A DNA stretch of 43,376 bases from Burkholderia multivorans (lineage in GTDB: Bacteria > Pseudomonadota > Gammaproteobacteria > Burkholderiales > Burkholderiaceae): positions 120,388 through 163,763 of the forward strand of contig NZ_JAAGNW010000001.1 of the NCBI RefSeq assembly GCF_010645215.1, given 5' to 3'. Shown one piece after another: positions 7,947 to 17,534 of this stretch (positions are counted from its first letter, which is position 1; each line of letters begins with the position of its first letter). Under the pieces are notes generated by a model. It searched no databases. It was not told where the DNA came from and saw nothing but the letters and a program-made list of their open reading frames with translations. Both the position numbers and the translations under genes were made by a program.

Positions 7947-10900
7947 ATGAGCCGGGTTGTTTCGACAAGCGAAGGAACGCTCAACAGCCGCGCACGCATC
8001 GTCGCGTTCGCCTTCGCGGGAGGCAGCCACGCGAGCTATGCACCGCTCGTCGCGGCGCTCGGCGAGGCCTTCTCGTTCACGACCCTGAGCCTGCCCGGCC
8101 GCGGCGCCCACCAGGACAGCCCCTTCCCCACCGATTGGCCGACGCTGATCGGCGACCTCGCGGATGCGGTCGCCGACGTCGACGACGGCACTCCGCTGTT
8201 CCTGTTCGGACACAGCTTCGGCGCGCTGCTCGCCTACGAGGTGGCGCGACGGCTCGATACGCGCGGCGGCCCCGCGCTCGCCGGGCTGTTCCTGTCGAGC
8301 TATCCCGCGCCCGTGCGCGGCAATCCCCGCCATGCGCCCGAATCTCGCACCCATGCGCTGCCCGATGCCGCGTTCATCGACGTCGGGCGGCGCTGGGGAT
8401 TCTTTCCCGACGCGACGCTCGCCGATGCGGACCTGATGCGCTATGTGCTGCCGCCGCTGCGCGCCGATCTGCGCCTCGACGAAACCTACCGCTACGCGCC
8501 CGGCGCGGCGCTGCGCACGCCCTGCGTCGTCTACGGCGGCACGCGTGACGCAAGCGTCGCGCCGGACGATCTCGATGCCTGGCGCGCGCATATCGACGCG
8601 CGCTTTCCCTGCACGACCGAACGCCTCGACGGCGGCCATTTCCACTTCCTCGACGCAGCGGCCCGCGCGTCACTGTGCGCGAGCATCACGGCGCACACCG
8701 AGCGCGCCCTCGACGCATGCCCGCCCTCCCTCGCCGGCACGCCGGTCGCGGCCGATTCGCCGCTCGCCGCCTGCCTGCGCGACCGCGCGGACTGGGGCGA
8801 CACCGAATCGGTGTGCGCCGCGATCCGCGCCTGGGCGCTCGCCCGTCCCGACGCGCTCGCGCTGAAGGACGGCGAGCGAAGCTGGACCTACGCGCAACTC
8901 GCCGCGCACGCCGCCGCGCTCGCGGATACGCTGCGCGCCGCCGAGGTCGCCCCGCAGGACGTCGTCGGCGTCCTGTTGCCGCACGGCGCGGACTACGTGC
9001 TGACGATCCTCGCCGCCTGGTCGGTCGGCGCATCGGTCTGCCTGCTCGAAACGAGCTGGCCCGACGTGCTGCTCGGCGAATTCATCTCGAGCTGCCGCGT
9101 GAAGCAGATCGTCACGCCCGCGGCATGGCGAGCGCGCGTCGAACGCCATCTCCCGGCCGAACGCGCCACGCTCGTACCGCCCGCCCCCGCGCACGCCGAT
9201 CCGCACGCCTGGCGGCCGCGCGCGCCGCGCCAGGCCGACAGCGCATTCGTCTCGCTCACGAGCGGCTCGACCGGCAAGCCGAAAGCCGTGCTGACCACCC
9301 ACCTCGGCGCGAGCTACTGCTTCCTCGCCCGCGACCTGCTGTACCCGTACCGCGACGGCGAGCGCGAGGGCGTCAACGTCTTCCTCGCATGGGAATGCCT
9401 GCGACCGCTGATGTTCGGACGGCCGGCGATCGCGATCGGCGACGACGTGATCTTCGATCCGCCGAAACTCGTGGCGCGGCTGCGCGACGAGCGCGTCACG
9501 CGCCTCGTCGTGACGCCGTCACTGCTGGAAAGCGTGCTGGATTTTCCGGGGCTTGGCGATCAGTTGTCCTCAATGCTGCCGCACATGCACGCGTGGTTCC
9601 TGATGGGCGAAGTCGTGCCGCAACGGCTCATCGACAAGGCCGCGGCCGTGTTCCCGCCCTCGCTGAAGCTCGTCAACGCCTACAGCACCTGGGAAAGCCT
9701 GGACGCGTGCTATGCGGACCTGCTGCCGCCCGATCCGCGCCACGCCGCGCGCGGCGTGCCGATCGGCGCGCCGATGCCGGGCTGCACGCTCGTCGTGCTC
9801 GACGAGCAGGGCCGCATCGCGCCCGCCGGCGCGACGGGCGAGCTGTACCTCGCCTCGCCCGGGCTCGGCCCCGGCTACTTCGACGATCCCGCGCGCACGG
9901 CGGAGCGCTTCCTGCCCGCGCTGCCGGCGCTCGTCGCCCGCGGCTGCGACCACCCGGTCTACCGCACCGGCGATCGCGCGCGGCTGAATCCCGACGGCCG
10001 CTGGTCGATCCTCGGCCGGATCGACAGCACCGTCAAGATTCGCGGCTTCAAGGTCTCGCTGCACGCGCTCGGGCGCACGCTCGATGCGATCGACGGCGTC
10101 GGCAAATCGCTCGTGGTGCCGATCGACGATCCGCACGGCGGCCAGCCGGCGGCGCTGGCCGCCTACGTCGTCGGCACGGCCGGCGCGCCCGACGAGACGC
10201 TGCTGGCCCGGCTGCGCCAGCAAGCGCGCGCGCAACTGCCGGAGTACGCCGTGCCCGCGCATTTCATCGGGCTCGCGGCGTTTCCGCTGCGCGCCGGCAG
10301 CTCGCGCAAGCTCGACAAGGCCGCGCTGCCCGCCCCGCCGGCGCGCGCGACGGCACGCGACGCCGCCCCGGCCGCACCGCCCGACGGTTTCGAACACCAG
10401 CTCGCGGCGATCTGGCGCGACGTGCTCGGCGTCGCCGACGTGCAGCGCGACGACCATTTCTTCGAACTCGGCGGCAATTCGCTGTCCGCGGCCAAGGTGG
10501 TCGGCCTGCTCGGCGCGCAACTGGGCCTGTCGCTCGCAGTCGTCGATCTGTATCAGCACAGCCGCCTCGGCGACCTCGCCGACCATTGCCGCCGCGCGCA
10601 GGCCCCGAAGGCCGCCCCGAACCCGCGCGCGACGCCCGCTGCCCACGCGCCCGAGCGCAGCGGCCGGCACGCGAAGGTCGCGATCGTCGGCATGGCCGGC
10701 CGCTTCCCCGGCGCGGCCTCGATCGACGCGTTCTGGCGCAATCTGCGCGACGGCGTCGACAGCCTCTCCGAGTTCTCGCGCGAGCAGCTGCTGAACCAGG
10801 GCGTCCCCGCCGAGCAGCTCGATCACCCGGACTGGGTGCCGGTCGGCCAGGTCGTCGCAGACGCCGACAAGTTCGACGCGCATTTCTTCGGGATCGGCCA

Positions 10901-13900
10901 GCGCGAAGCCGTGCTGATGGACCCGCAACATCGCCTGTTCATGGAAACCGCGTGGAGCGCGCTCGAACAGGCCGGCTACGCCCGCGCCGACAACCCCTAC
11001 CGGCAGCGCACGGGGGTGTTCGCAAGCTGCGGGATCGACGGCTATCTCGTGCATCACCTGCAAGGCGGCGGGCTGCACACGCCGCTCGACCCCGGCCGGC
11101 TGATGCTGACCGAGATCGGCAACGAGAAGGACTACATCGCGACGCGGGTGGCCTACCAGCTCGATCTCGGCGGGCCCGCGATCTCGGTCGGCGCGGCCTG
11201 CAGCAGCGCGCTCGTCGCGGTCGTGCAGGCCGCCCAGGCGATCCGCGACGGCCAGTGCGACATGGCCGTCGCCGGCGCGGCCGCGCTGTCGTTTCCGAAC
11301 GTAGGCTTCTGCTATGAGGACGGCCTCGTCGGCAGCGCGGACGGCCGGGTGCGGCCATTCGACGCCGCGGCGAGCGGCACGCTGTTCGGCGACGCCGTGG
11401 GCGCCGTCGTGCTGAAGCGGCTCGATCTCGCGCAGGCGGACGGCGACGCCGTGCTGGCCGTGATCGCGGGCACCGGGCTGTCGAACGACGGCCGCATGAA
11501 GGCCGGCTATACCGCGCCGAACCCGGACGCGCAGCGGCGCTGCATCGTCGATGCGCTCGACATGGCCGACGTCGGGTCCGAGCAGATTTCCTACGTCGAA
11601 TGCCATGCGACCGCCACGCTGATCGGCGACGCCAGCGAATTGAAGGGCCTCGCCGATGCGTTCGCCGACACGCGCCGCGAAGCGGCGACCACGGCGACCA
11701 CGGCGGGCGCCTGCGTGCTCGGCTGCGTGAAAGGCAACATCGGCCACGCGAACTGCGCGGCCGGCATCACCGGTCTCATCAAGACCGTGCTGCAGCTCCA
11801 GCATCGGCAGCGCGTGCCGACCGTCCACCTCGATACGCTGAATCCGAAACTCGTGCCGTTCGTCGAGCACGATGCCTCGCCGTTCCGCCTGCAACGCGGC
11901 CTCGATGCATGGACGGTCGCCGATCCGGCGACCCAGCTGCCGCGCCGGGCCGGCGTGTCGAGCTTCGGCATCGGCGGCACCAATGCGCACGTCGTGCTGG
12001 AAGAAGCGCCCGAGCCGGCGCATGCGACGCCGCGCGCCGGCACGCCGCGCGCGCGGCATCTGCTGACCGTCTCGGCCCGTTCGCGCGGCGCGCTCGTGCG
12101 CCAGCTGGAACGGCTCGCGGATCACCTCGCCGCGGGCGACACCGCCCAGCTCGCACGCGCGGCCTATACGCTGCACGTGGCCCGCGAGGCCCATCCGCTG
12201 CGCGCGGCGCTCGACGTGCCGGCCGATCCCGTCGCCGCGGCGGCCGCCCTGCGCGCCCACGCGGCCGCGCTGGACGACGCGCCGCCGCGCGCGAAGCCGG
12301 GCGCGAGCGTCGCGTTCTGCTTCGCCGGCCAGGGTTCGCAGCACGCCGGCATGGCGCGCGACCTGTATCGCGCGAACGCGGCGCACGGCCGCTTCCGCCA
12401 CCACTTCGACGCGGCCTGCGCCGCACTCGACGCGGCGCTCGACGCCCCGATCGCCGCGCGCCTCCTCGATGCCGACGCCGATAGCGTGCGCGCGCCGCGC
12501 GTCACGCAATGCGGCCTGTTCGCGGTCGAGCACGCGCTCGCCGCGACGCTCACGGACTACGGCATCCGGCCGATCGCCGTGGCGGGGCACAGCATCGGCC
12601 AGTACGCGGCCGCCGTCGCCGCCGGGGCGCTGACCCTCGAACAGGCCGCCCGGCTCGTCGCCGCGCGCGCGAGCGCGACCGAGAAACTGCACGGTTTCGC
12701 CCAGGCCGACGGCCGCGTCGTGCAGGGCGGCATGCTCGCCGTGCGCGGCGACGAGGCCGCCGTGCGCGGCTGGCTCGCGGGCCGCGCCGACGTCTGGCTC
12801 GCCGTGCGCAACGCGCCCGGCCACCTGGTGCTGGCCGGGCTCGCGCCGGCGCTCGACGCAGCCGCGCCGGCGCTGGAAGCACTCGGCTGCCGCTGCCGCG
12901 CGGTGCCGGTCTCGCATCCGTTCCACACGCCGCTGATGCAGCCCGCCGCCGACGCGCTCGACGCGCTGCAGCTCCAGGGCGCGACGCCGCGCATCCCGAT
13001 GGCCTGCAACGTGACGGGCGCGTGGCTCGGCGGCGACGCGCTCGATCCCGGCTACTGGGCGCGACACCTGCTCGCCCCCGTGCAATGGTCCGACAACGTC
13101 GCAACGCTGCTGCGCTGGAAGCCGGACGTACTGCTGGAGATCGGCCCGGGCACGGTGCTCGGCGGCCTGATCGGCCAGCACCTCCAGGCGCGCCCGGCCG
13201 CCGAAGCACACGCGGATGCGCCGCGCGTGCTGTCGAGCCAGCCGCCCGCGCACAGCGACGCCGATGCCGCCGCGCACCTCGACGCCACGCTCGGCGCACT
13301 CTGGCGCGCGGGCGTCGCGCTCGACTGGCGCGCGTATCACGACGGCGAGACCGCGACCGTCGACGCGCCGCTCGCGCGCACGCCGCTGCCCGGCTATGCG
13401 TTCGAGCGCGACAGTTTCTGGACGCGTCCGGAGGCGTCGATCTATGTCGCCGCCGCGCCCACGCCCGCCGCGGCGCCCGCGCCCATCGCGCCGACGCCCT
13501 GGCTGGTCCGCCTCGCGCCGCGCCCGGCCGCGCGGATGCGGCTGTATTGCTTCCCCTATGCGGGCGGCAGCAGCCGCAGCTTCGACGCATGGGCGCGCTC
13601 CGCCCCCGCCTGGCTCGACCTCGTCGCGATCGAATGGCCTGGCCGCAACGCGCGCGCCGATGCGCCGCTCGCGCGCGGCGACGCCGACGATCTGGCCGCG
13701 CAGGCGGCGCTCGCCGAGGCGATCGCGGCCGACGCAGGCGCATTGCCGGTGGCGTTCTGCGGGCTCAGCTACGGCGGCGCGGCGGCGGCCGACCTGTTGA
13801 GCGGCCCGCTGCGTACCTGGGCCGCGAGCGGCCAGGTCAAGGGCCTCGTCGTGGTCGGGCGCGCGCCGCTGCTCGACCAGCCGGTGGTCGACGTGCCGGC

Positions 13901-15845
13901 GGAGCAGTTGCTGCTCGTGCCCGCCGAGCTGCGCGACGACCCGCTGTGGCAGGAAATCTTCCGGCCGATCCTCGACGCGGACCTCGACGCCGACGCGCGC
14001 ACCGCGCAGCGCATCGCGCAGCGCGGGCGCGCGGACCACCGGCAGGCGCTGCTGACGATCCCGCTGCAACTGCACGGCGGCGTCGACGATCCGGCCTTCG
14101 ACTGGCGGCACGCCGACGCGTGGTCGCGGCTCACGCGCGCGCCGCTCGCGGACCGCCACGGCTATCCGGGCGGGCACGATTTCATGATGCGTTGCCAGTC
14201 GGAAATCTTCACGCGCGTGCTCGACTGGATCCGGCCGCACGGCGGCGACGCGGCCCCTGCCACGCCCGCCCCGATCTACGCGCTCGGCTGGCAGCCGCGC
14301 CTGCCTGCGCACGCTGCGCCGCCGCCCGCGCTGCGGCGCTGGATGATGCGCGACGAAACGAGCGACGCAGCCGCACTCGCCGACTGGCTCGCGGCCCGCC
14401 TGCGCGCGCCGCACGACCGCGCGGCGCTGCTGTGCCTCGCCGGCGACGCCGATCCGTTCGGCGCGCGCCAGTGCGCCGGCTTCGTCGCGCTGTGGCAAAC
14501 GCTGGCCACGCGCCACTGCGCAGGCACGCTGTGCCTGCTGCTGCCGGCCGCCGCGCGCAGCGGGCCGCTCGTCGGCGCGGCGCGGGTCGCCGCCGCCGAA
14601 AACGCCGCGCTCGGCGTGCAGCTCGTGCTCGCGGACGATCATCCCGATGCAAGCGGCACGCCCGTCGACGACCGCTGGGCGACCGACCTGGCGCGCGACG
14701 CCGCGGGCCTCGATCGCGAGCCCTGGCTCTGGCGCGCGCACGGTCGCCTCCTCGCGCCGCGCCTCCAGCCGCACGCCGGCGCGCCGCTGCCGGACGGCCT
14801 CCTCGGAGCGTCGGGCCGTCGCTTCCTCGTGACCGGCGCGGCGGGCGGCATCGGCCGCGCACTCATCGACTGGCTGATCGACGTCCAGCAGGTAGCCCCG
14901 CAGCGCATCGTCGCGCTGTGCCGACGCCCCGGCGGCGCGCCGCGCGGCACGCACGAGGTCGCGGTCGATCTCACGGATGCGCGCGCGCTCGACGCGGCGC
15001 TCGCCGCGCTGACCGACATCGAAGGGCTGTTCCATCTCGCCGGTACGCTCGACGACGGCCTCGTCGCGCATCTCGACGCCCCCCGGCTCCAGCGCACGCT
15101 CGCGCCGAAGCAAAGCCTCGACGCCCTGCTCGCGCATGCCGCGCGCTGGCGCACCCAATGGGCCGTCGCATTCTCGTCGACGAGCGCGCTGCTCGGCGTC
15201 GCGGGCCAGGCCAACTACGCCGCCGCCAACGCCTGGCTCGATCAGCTCGCGTGCTGGCCGGCCCGCGACGCCGCCGTACCCGTACTCAGCATCCAGTGGG
15301 GCAGCTGGGCGCAAGCCGGCATGAGTGCGCGCAGCGAGCGCGCGCTGCGCCGCGCCGCCCAGGACGGCGAACGTCCGCTCGCGACCGACGCCGCGCTCGC
15401 CGCGCTGTCCGCGCTGCTGTCCGGCTGGCTCGGCCACGCGCTGCCGGCGCGGCAGTTCGCGGTCTGCGACGTCGACTGGCCGCGCTCGCCGTGGCGCGAC
15501 CTGCCGATCCTCGCCGCCTTGCCGCGGCCGGCCGCCGCGACGCCGCCCGCCGCGCTCGCGTCGCCCGCCGCCTCAGCCACTCCGATCGTCGTCGCGCCGC
15601 CGCGCGCCGGCGCGCCGGCCGATCCGGTCCGAACCTTCCTGGAGGCGTACGTGAGCCGCTGGGACGAACGGCTCGATCTCGCCGCGCTCGGACTCGATTC
15701 GCTCGACCTCGCGCAGATGCGCAACGGTTTCTTCAAGCAGTTCGGCGTCCAGCTTCCGCTGTCGATGCTCGCGTCGCCCAACCTGAAGATCGGCGAACTC
15801 GCGCATCGCATGCGCGACGCGGCGCGTACCGCCGTGCCCGGTTAG
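7947..15845 (+). CDS. burA: BurA, hybrid NRPS-PKS megasynthase for the sulfonium starter unit
   Basis: A 2632-residue enzyme. Domain order seen: thioesterase-like alpha/beta hydrolase (about 15-250, GHSFG with Ser90, GGHFHF); adenylation domain (about 265-805, SLTSGSTGKPK from 436); carrier domain (FELGGNSLS, Ser845); ketosynthase (from 910; Cys1085, His1220, His1267); acyltransferase (about 1450-1760, GHSIGQY with Ser1549, SHPFHT resembling malonyl-type HAFH); a second thioesterase-like domain (about 1860-2100, GLSYGG with Ser1941, GGHDFM); ketoreductase (about 2290-2480, GAAGGIG, LDD of B-type reductases, Tyr2424); C-terminal carrier (LGLDSLD, Ser2585). In published work as I recall it, the A domain loads zwitterionic DMSP, one malonyl extension and ketoreduction follow, and gonyol is released. 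The two internal thioesterase domains are unusual, and the KS has HATAT where HGTGT is usual. It is the first gene of the operon, with GGGAGG before the ATG. Confidence 0.95.
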   Translation: MSRVVSTSEGTLNSRARIVAFAFAGGSHASYAPLVAALGEAFSFTTLSLPGRGAHQDSPFPTDWPTLIGDLADAVADVDDGTPLFLFGHSFGALLAYEVARRLDTRGGPALAGLFLSSYPAPVRGNPRHAPESRTHALPDAAFIDVGRRWGFFPDATLADADLMRYVLPPLRADLRLDETYRYAPGAALRTPCVVYGGTRDASVAPDDLDAWRAHIDARFPCTTERLDGGHFHFLDAAARASLCASITAHTERALDACPPSLAGTPVAADSPLAACLRDRADWGDTESVCAAIRAWALARPDALALKDGERSWTYAQLAAHAAALADTLRAAEVAPQDVVGVLLPHGADYVLTILAAWSVGASVCLLETSWPDVLLGEFISSCRVKQIVTPAAWRARVERHLPAERATLVPPAPAHADPHAWRPRAPRQADSAFVSLTSGSTGKPKAVLTTHLGASYCFLARDLLYPYRDGEREGVNVFLAWECLRPLMFGRPAIAIGDDVIFDPPKLVARLRDERVTRLVVTPSLLESVLDFPGLGDQLSSMLPHMHAWFLMGEVVPQRLIDKAAAVFPPSLKLVNAYSTWESLDACYADLLPPDPRHAARGVPIGAPMPGCTLVVLDEQGRIAPAGATGELYLASPGLGPGYFDDPARTAERFLPALPALVARGCDHPVYRTGDRARLNPDGRWSILGRIDSTVKIRGFKVSLHALGRTLDAIDGVGKSLVVPIDDPHGGQPAALAAYVVGTAGAPDETLLARLRQQARAQLPEYAVPAHFIGLAAFPLRAGSSRKLDKAALPAPPARATARDAAPAAPPDGFEHQLAAIWRDVLGVADVQRDDHFFELGGNSLSAAKVVGLLGAQLGLSLAVVDLYQHSRLGDLADHCRRAQAPKAAPNPRATPAAHAPERSGRHAKVAIVGMAGRFPGAASIDAFWRNLRDGVDSLSEFSREQLLNQGVPAEQLDHPDWVPVGQVVADADKFDAHFFGIGQREAVLMDPQHRLFMETAWSALEQAGYARADNPYRQRTGVFASCGIDGYLVHHLQGGGLHTPLDPGRLMLTEIGNEKDYIATRVAYQLDLGGPAISVGAACSSALVAVVQAAQAIRDGQCDMAVAGAAALSFPNVGFCYEDGLVGSADGRVRPFDAAASGTLFGDAVGAVVLKRLDLAQADGDAVLAVIAGTGLSNDGRMKAGYTAPNPDAQRRCIVDALDMADVGSEQISYVECHATATLIGDASELKGLADAFADTRREAATTATTAGACVLGCVKGNIGHANCAAGITGLIKTVLQLQHRQRVPTVHLDTLNPKLVPFVEHDASPFRLQRGLDAWTVADPATQLPRRAGVSSFGIGGTNAHVVLEEAPEPAHATPRAGTPRARHLLTVSARSRGALVRQLERLADHLAAGDTAQLARAAYTLHVAREAHPLRAALDVPADPVAAAAALRAHAAALDDAPPRAKPGASVAFCFAGQGSQHAGMARDLYRANAAHGRFRHHFDAACAALDAALDAPIAARLLDADADSVRAPRVTQCGLFAVEHALAATLTDYGIRPIAVAGHSIGQYAAAVAAGALTLEQAARLVAARASATEKLHGFAQADGRVVQGGMLAVRGDEAAVRGWLAGRADVWLAVRNAPGHLVLAGLAPALDAAAPALEALGCRCRAVPVSHPFHTPLMQPAADALDALQLQGATPRIPMACNVTGAWLGGDALDPGYWARHLLAPVQWSDNVATLLRWKPDVLLEIGPGTVLGGLIGQHLQARPAAEAHADAPRVLSSQPPAHSDADAAAHLDATLGALWRAGVALDWRAYHDGETATVDAPLARTPLPGYAFERDSFWTRPEASIYVAAAPTPAAAPAPIAPTPWLVRLAPRPAARMRLYCFPYAGGSSRSFDAWARSAPAWLDLVAIEWPGRNARADAPLARGDADDLAAQAALAEAIAADAGALPVAFCGLSYGGAAAADLLSGPLRTWAASGQVKGLVVVGRAPLLDQPVVDVPAEQLLLVPAELRDDPLWQEIFRPILDADLDADARTAQRIAQRGRADHRQALLTIPLQLHGGVDDPAFDWRHADAWSRLTRAPLADRHGYPGGHDFMMRCQSEIFTRVLDWIRPHGGDAAPATPAPIYALGWQPRLPAHAAPPPALRRWMMRDETSDAAALADWLAARLRAPHDRAALLCLAGDADPFGARQCAGFVALWQTLATRHCAGTLCLLLPAAARSGPLVGAARVAAAENAALGVQLVLADDHPDASGTPVDDRWATDLARDAAGLDREPWLWRAHGRLLAPRLQPHAGAPLPDGLLGASGRRFLVTGAAGGIGRALIDWLIDVQQVAPQRIVALCRRPGGAPRGTHEVAVDLTDARALDAALAALTDIEGLFHLAGTLDDGLVAHLDAPRLQRTLAPKQSLDALLAHAARWRTQWAVAFSSTSALLGVAGQANYAAANAWLDQLACWPARDAAVPVLSIQWGSWAQAGMSARSERALRRAAQDGERPLATDAALAALSALLSGWLGHALPARQFAVCDVDWPRSPWRDLPILAALPRPAAATPPAALASPAASATPIVVAPPRAGAPADPVRTFLEAYVSRWDERLDLAALGLDSLDLAQMRNGFFKQFGVQLPLSMLASPNLKIGELAHRMRDAARTAVPG

Positions 15846-15902
15846 GGCCGCGCACCGCCTCATTCGATCCCCTCGCACGACTTTGAGAACAAGGAGAGCA
15901 GC

Positions 15903-16415
15903 ATGGCGATAACGCTTATCGATCCGACCCACCCCGCCTCGATCTATCCCTCCGTCGACCTGAAAGCCGAGGACGGCTATCCGTCGGCCGAGGCGTTCCA
16001 GATCATCCAGACCGACGACGGTCGCGGCGCCGGCGTGCGCGCGCGGCGGGCCTTCGCGCGCGGCCGCCGCCTCGCGCGCGTGTCCGGCCAGGTGATCGCG
16101 TTCTGCCGGCTGCACACGCTGCAGATCAACACCCACACGCATCTGTACGACCCGCATTTCTGCGGCCTGCTGCTGCATGCGTGCGACCCCAACGTCCGGC
16201 TCGACATGGCCGCGTTCGAGCTGTGGTCGCTGCGCGACATCGCCGCGGGGGAAATCCTCACGATGGACTACGCGTCGACGGAAGACGTGCTGATGCGGCA
16301 GTTCGAATGCCAGTGCGGTTCGCCGAACTGCCGGCGCTGGATCACCGGCGCGAAGGAGCTGCCGAACGAGACCGGGCAGGCGCTGCTCGCCCAGCTGCGC
16401 GCGGCCGTCGCCTGA
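15903..16415 (+). CDS. burB: BurB, SET-domain methyltransferase (methionine S-methylation)
   Basis: A 170-residue stand-alone SET protein. Visible features are the N-terminal SET motif GRGAGVRARRAFARG, the pseudoknot motif HACDPN (His92-Asn97, in place of NHSCxPN), ILTMDYA with Tyr123, and a cysteine cluster CQCGSPNC (Cys136, 138, 143) typical of a post-SET zinc site. SET enzymes usually methylate lysines of proteins; published work on this cluster assigns BurB to methylation of L-methionine to S-methylmethionine, the first step to DMSP, which fits the neighbouring aminotransferase, decarboxylase and dehydrogenase genes. The start ATG has AAGGAGA five bases upstream, and the gene begins 57 bp after burA. 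The small size and lack of extra domains fit a small-molecule substrate. Confidence 0.9.
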   Translation: MAITLIDPTHPASIYPSVDLKAEDGYPSAEAFQIIQTDDGRGAGVRARRAFARGRRLARVSGQVIAFCRLHTLQINTHTHLYDPHFCGLLLHACDPNVRLDMAAFELWSLRDIAAGEILTMDYASTEDVLMRQFECQCGSPNCRRWITGAKELPNETGQALLAQLRAAVA

Positions 16416-16499
16416 GCGTCGCGCCGCTTGCTTCCCGCGCCGCCCGCAGCGGCGCACCCCGCGCCGCGCCTGCGACGCGGTCACGCTTGGAGAACCCGT

Positions 16500-17525
16500 T
16501 TGGACAGCTTCATCGAACTCAAGGAGCACGACCGCCGGCAGGTGCCGGTGCGCGGCCGACCCTATAGCGCGGGCGCCGACAGCGCGCTCGTCCCGCTCAC
16601 GATTCCGGTTGCGAACGACCTCGCGCTCGGCCTCGCCGCGCCGTGCGACACCCCGGCCGACGCCGCGACGCGCTGCCGGGGCGCGATCGACGCGCGGCTG
16701 CCCGCCACGGGCGCGCTGCTGTTTCGCGGCCTGCCGCTCGCGGACCGCGCCGACTTCGACGCCTTCATGGGCGCGCTCGGCTACCCGCCGCACAGCTACA
16801 GCGGCGGCATCGCCGTGCGCGGCCGCGACGCGGGCTACGCGCTGCTCGCGAGCCAGGAGGATCCGCGCATCACGATGGCCCCGCACAACGAGATGGCCTA
16901 TCTGCCGAACTATCCGCGCAAGGTGTTCTTTTTCTGCGCGGCGGCGGCGGACGAAGGCGGCGAGGTGCCGATCAACGACATCCGCCTGAGCGCAGCGCAG
17001 ATCCCCGACGACGTGCTCGCGTCGTTCGAGCGGCGGCGCATCGGCTACCACCGCTATCTGCCGCGCGTGTCGACGCCGACCCAGATCGGCTGGCAGGACA
17101 CCTTCGGCACGGACGACCCCGCCGGGATCGAGGCGCTGATGCGCGCGAAAGGCCACACCCATCGCTGGCTCGACGACGGCGGCCTCGGCTACAGCTACGT
17201 GCACGACGCGTTCCTCGCCGATCCGGCGACGGGCGCGCCGCTGTGGTTCAACCAGGTGACCGAGCTGCACTGCTCGTACTGGCGGCATCACCCGCATTTC
17301 CCGTCGGACTGGGACGACGCGCGCTATCCCGCGACGACGACCTACGGCGACGGCGAGCCCATCGATCCCGCGCTCGTCACCGCGCTGCGCGCGGCGCTGT
17401 GGCGCACCTCGCGCGCGGTCGCGATGCGGCCGGGCGACGTGCTCGTGCTCGACAACGCCTACATCCAGCACGGGCGCTTCGCGTTTTCCGGCCCGCGCAT
17501 GCATCTCGTCAGCCTGACCGCCTGA
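16500..17525 (+). CDS. burC: BurC, TauD/clavaminate synthase-like Fe(II)/2-oxoglutarate oxygenase
   Basis: I place the start at TTG 16500 because GGAG lies seven bases before it; the frame is open from another TTG at 16428 without a ribosome site. The resulting 341-residue protein has a jelly-roll oxygenase pattern: PHNEMAY gives the HxE metal pair (His129, Glu131), QHGRFAF gives the distal His324, and SGPR gives Arg333 for 2-oxoglutarate. Use of Glu rather than Asp in the HxD/E motif is as in clavaminate synthase. It should hydroxylate or desaturate an intermediate between gonyol and the cyclopropanol; a 2-hydroxylation giving a dihydroxy acid like that handled by ketol-acid reductoisomerase would make sense before BurG. 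That step is inference. Confidence 0.85.
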   Translation: MDSFIELKEHDRRQVPVRGRPYSAGADSALVPLTIPVANDLALGLAAPCDTPADAATRCRGAIDARLPATGALLFRGLPLADRADFDAFMGALGYPPHSYSGGIAVRGRDAGYALLASQEDPRITMAPHNEMAYLPNYPRKVFFFCAAAADEGGEVPINDIRLSAAQIPDDVLASFERRRIGYHRYLPRVSTPTQIGWQDTFGTDDPAGIEALMRAKGHTHRWLDDGGLGYSYVHDAFLADPATGAPLWFNQVTELHCSYWRHHPHFPSDWDDARYPATTTYGDGEPIDPALVTALRAALWRTSRAVAMRPGDVLVLDNAYIQHGRFAFSGPRMHLVSLTA

Positions 17526-17534
17526 GGTACCGCC

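Noticed and set aside
9570-15437. Very long minus-strand open frame (about 1955 codons) opposite burA
   Set aside because: It is rich in Arg, Ala and Gly, has no domain, and lies antisense to a gene with clear catalytic motifs. It is a GC3-driven shadow frame.
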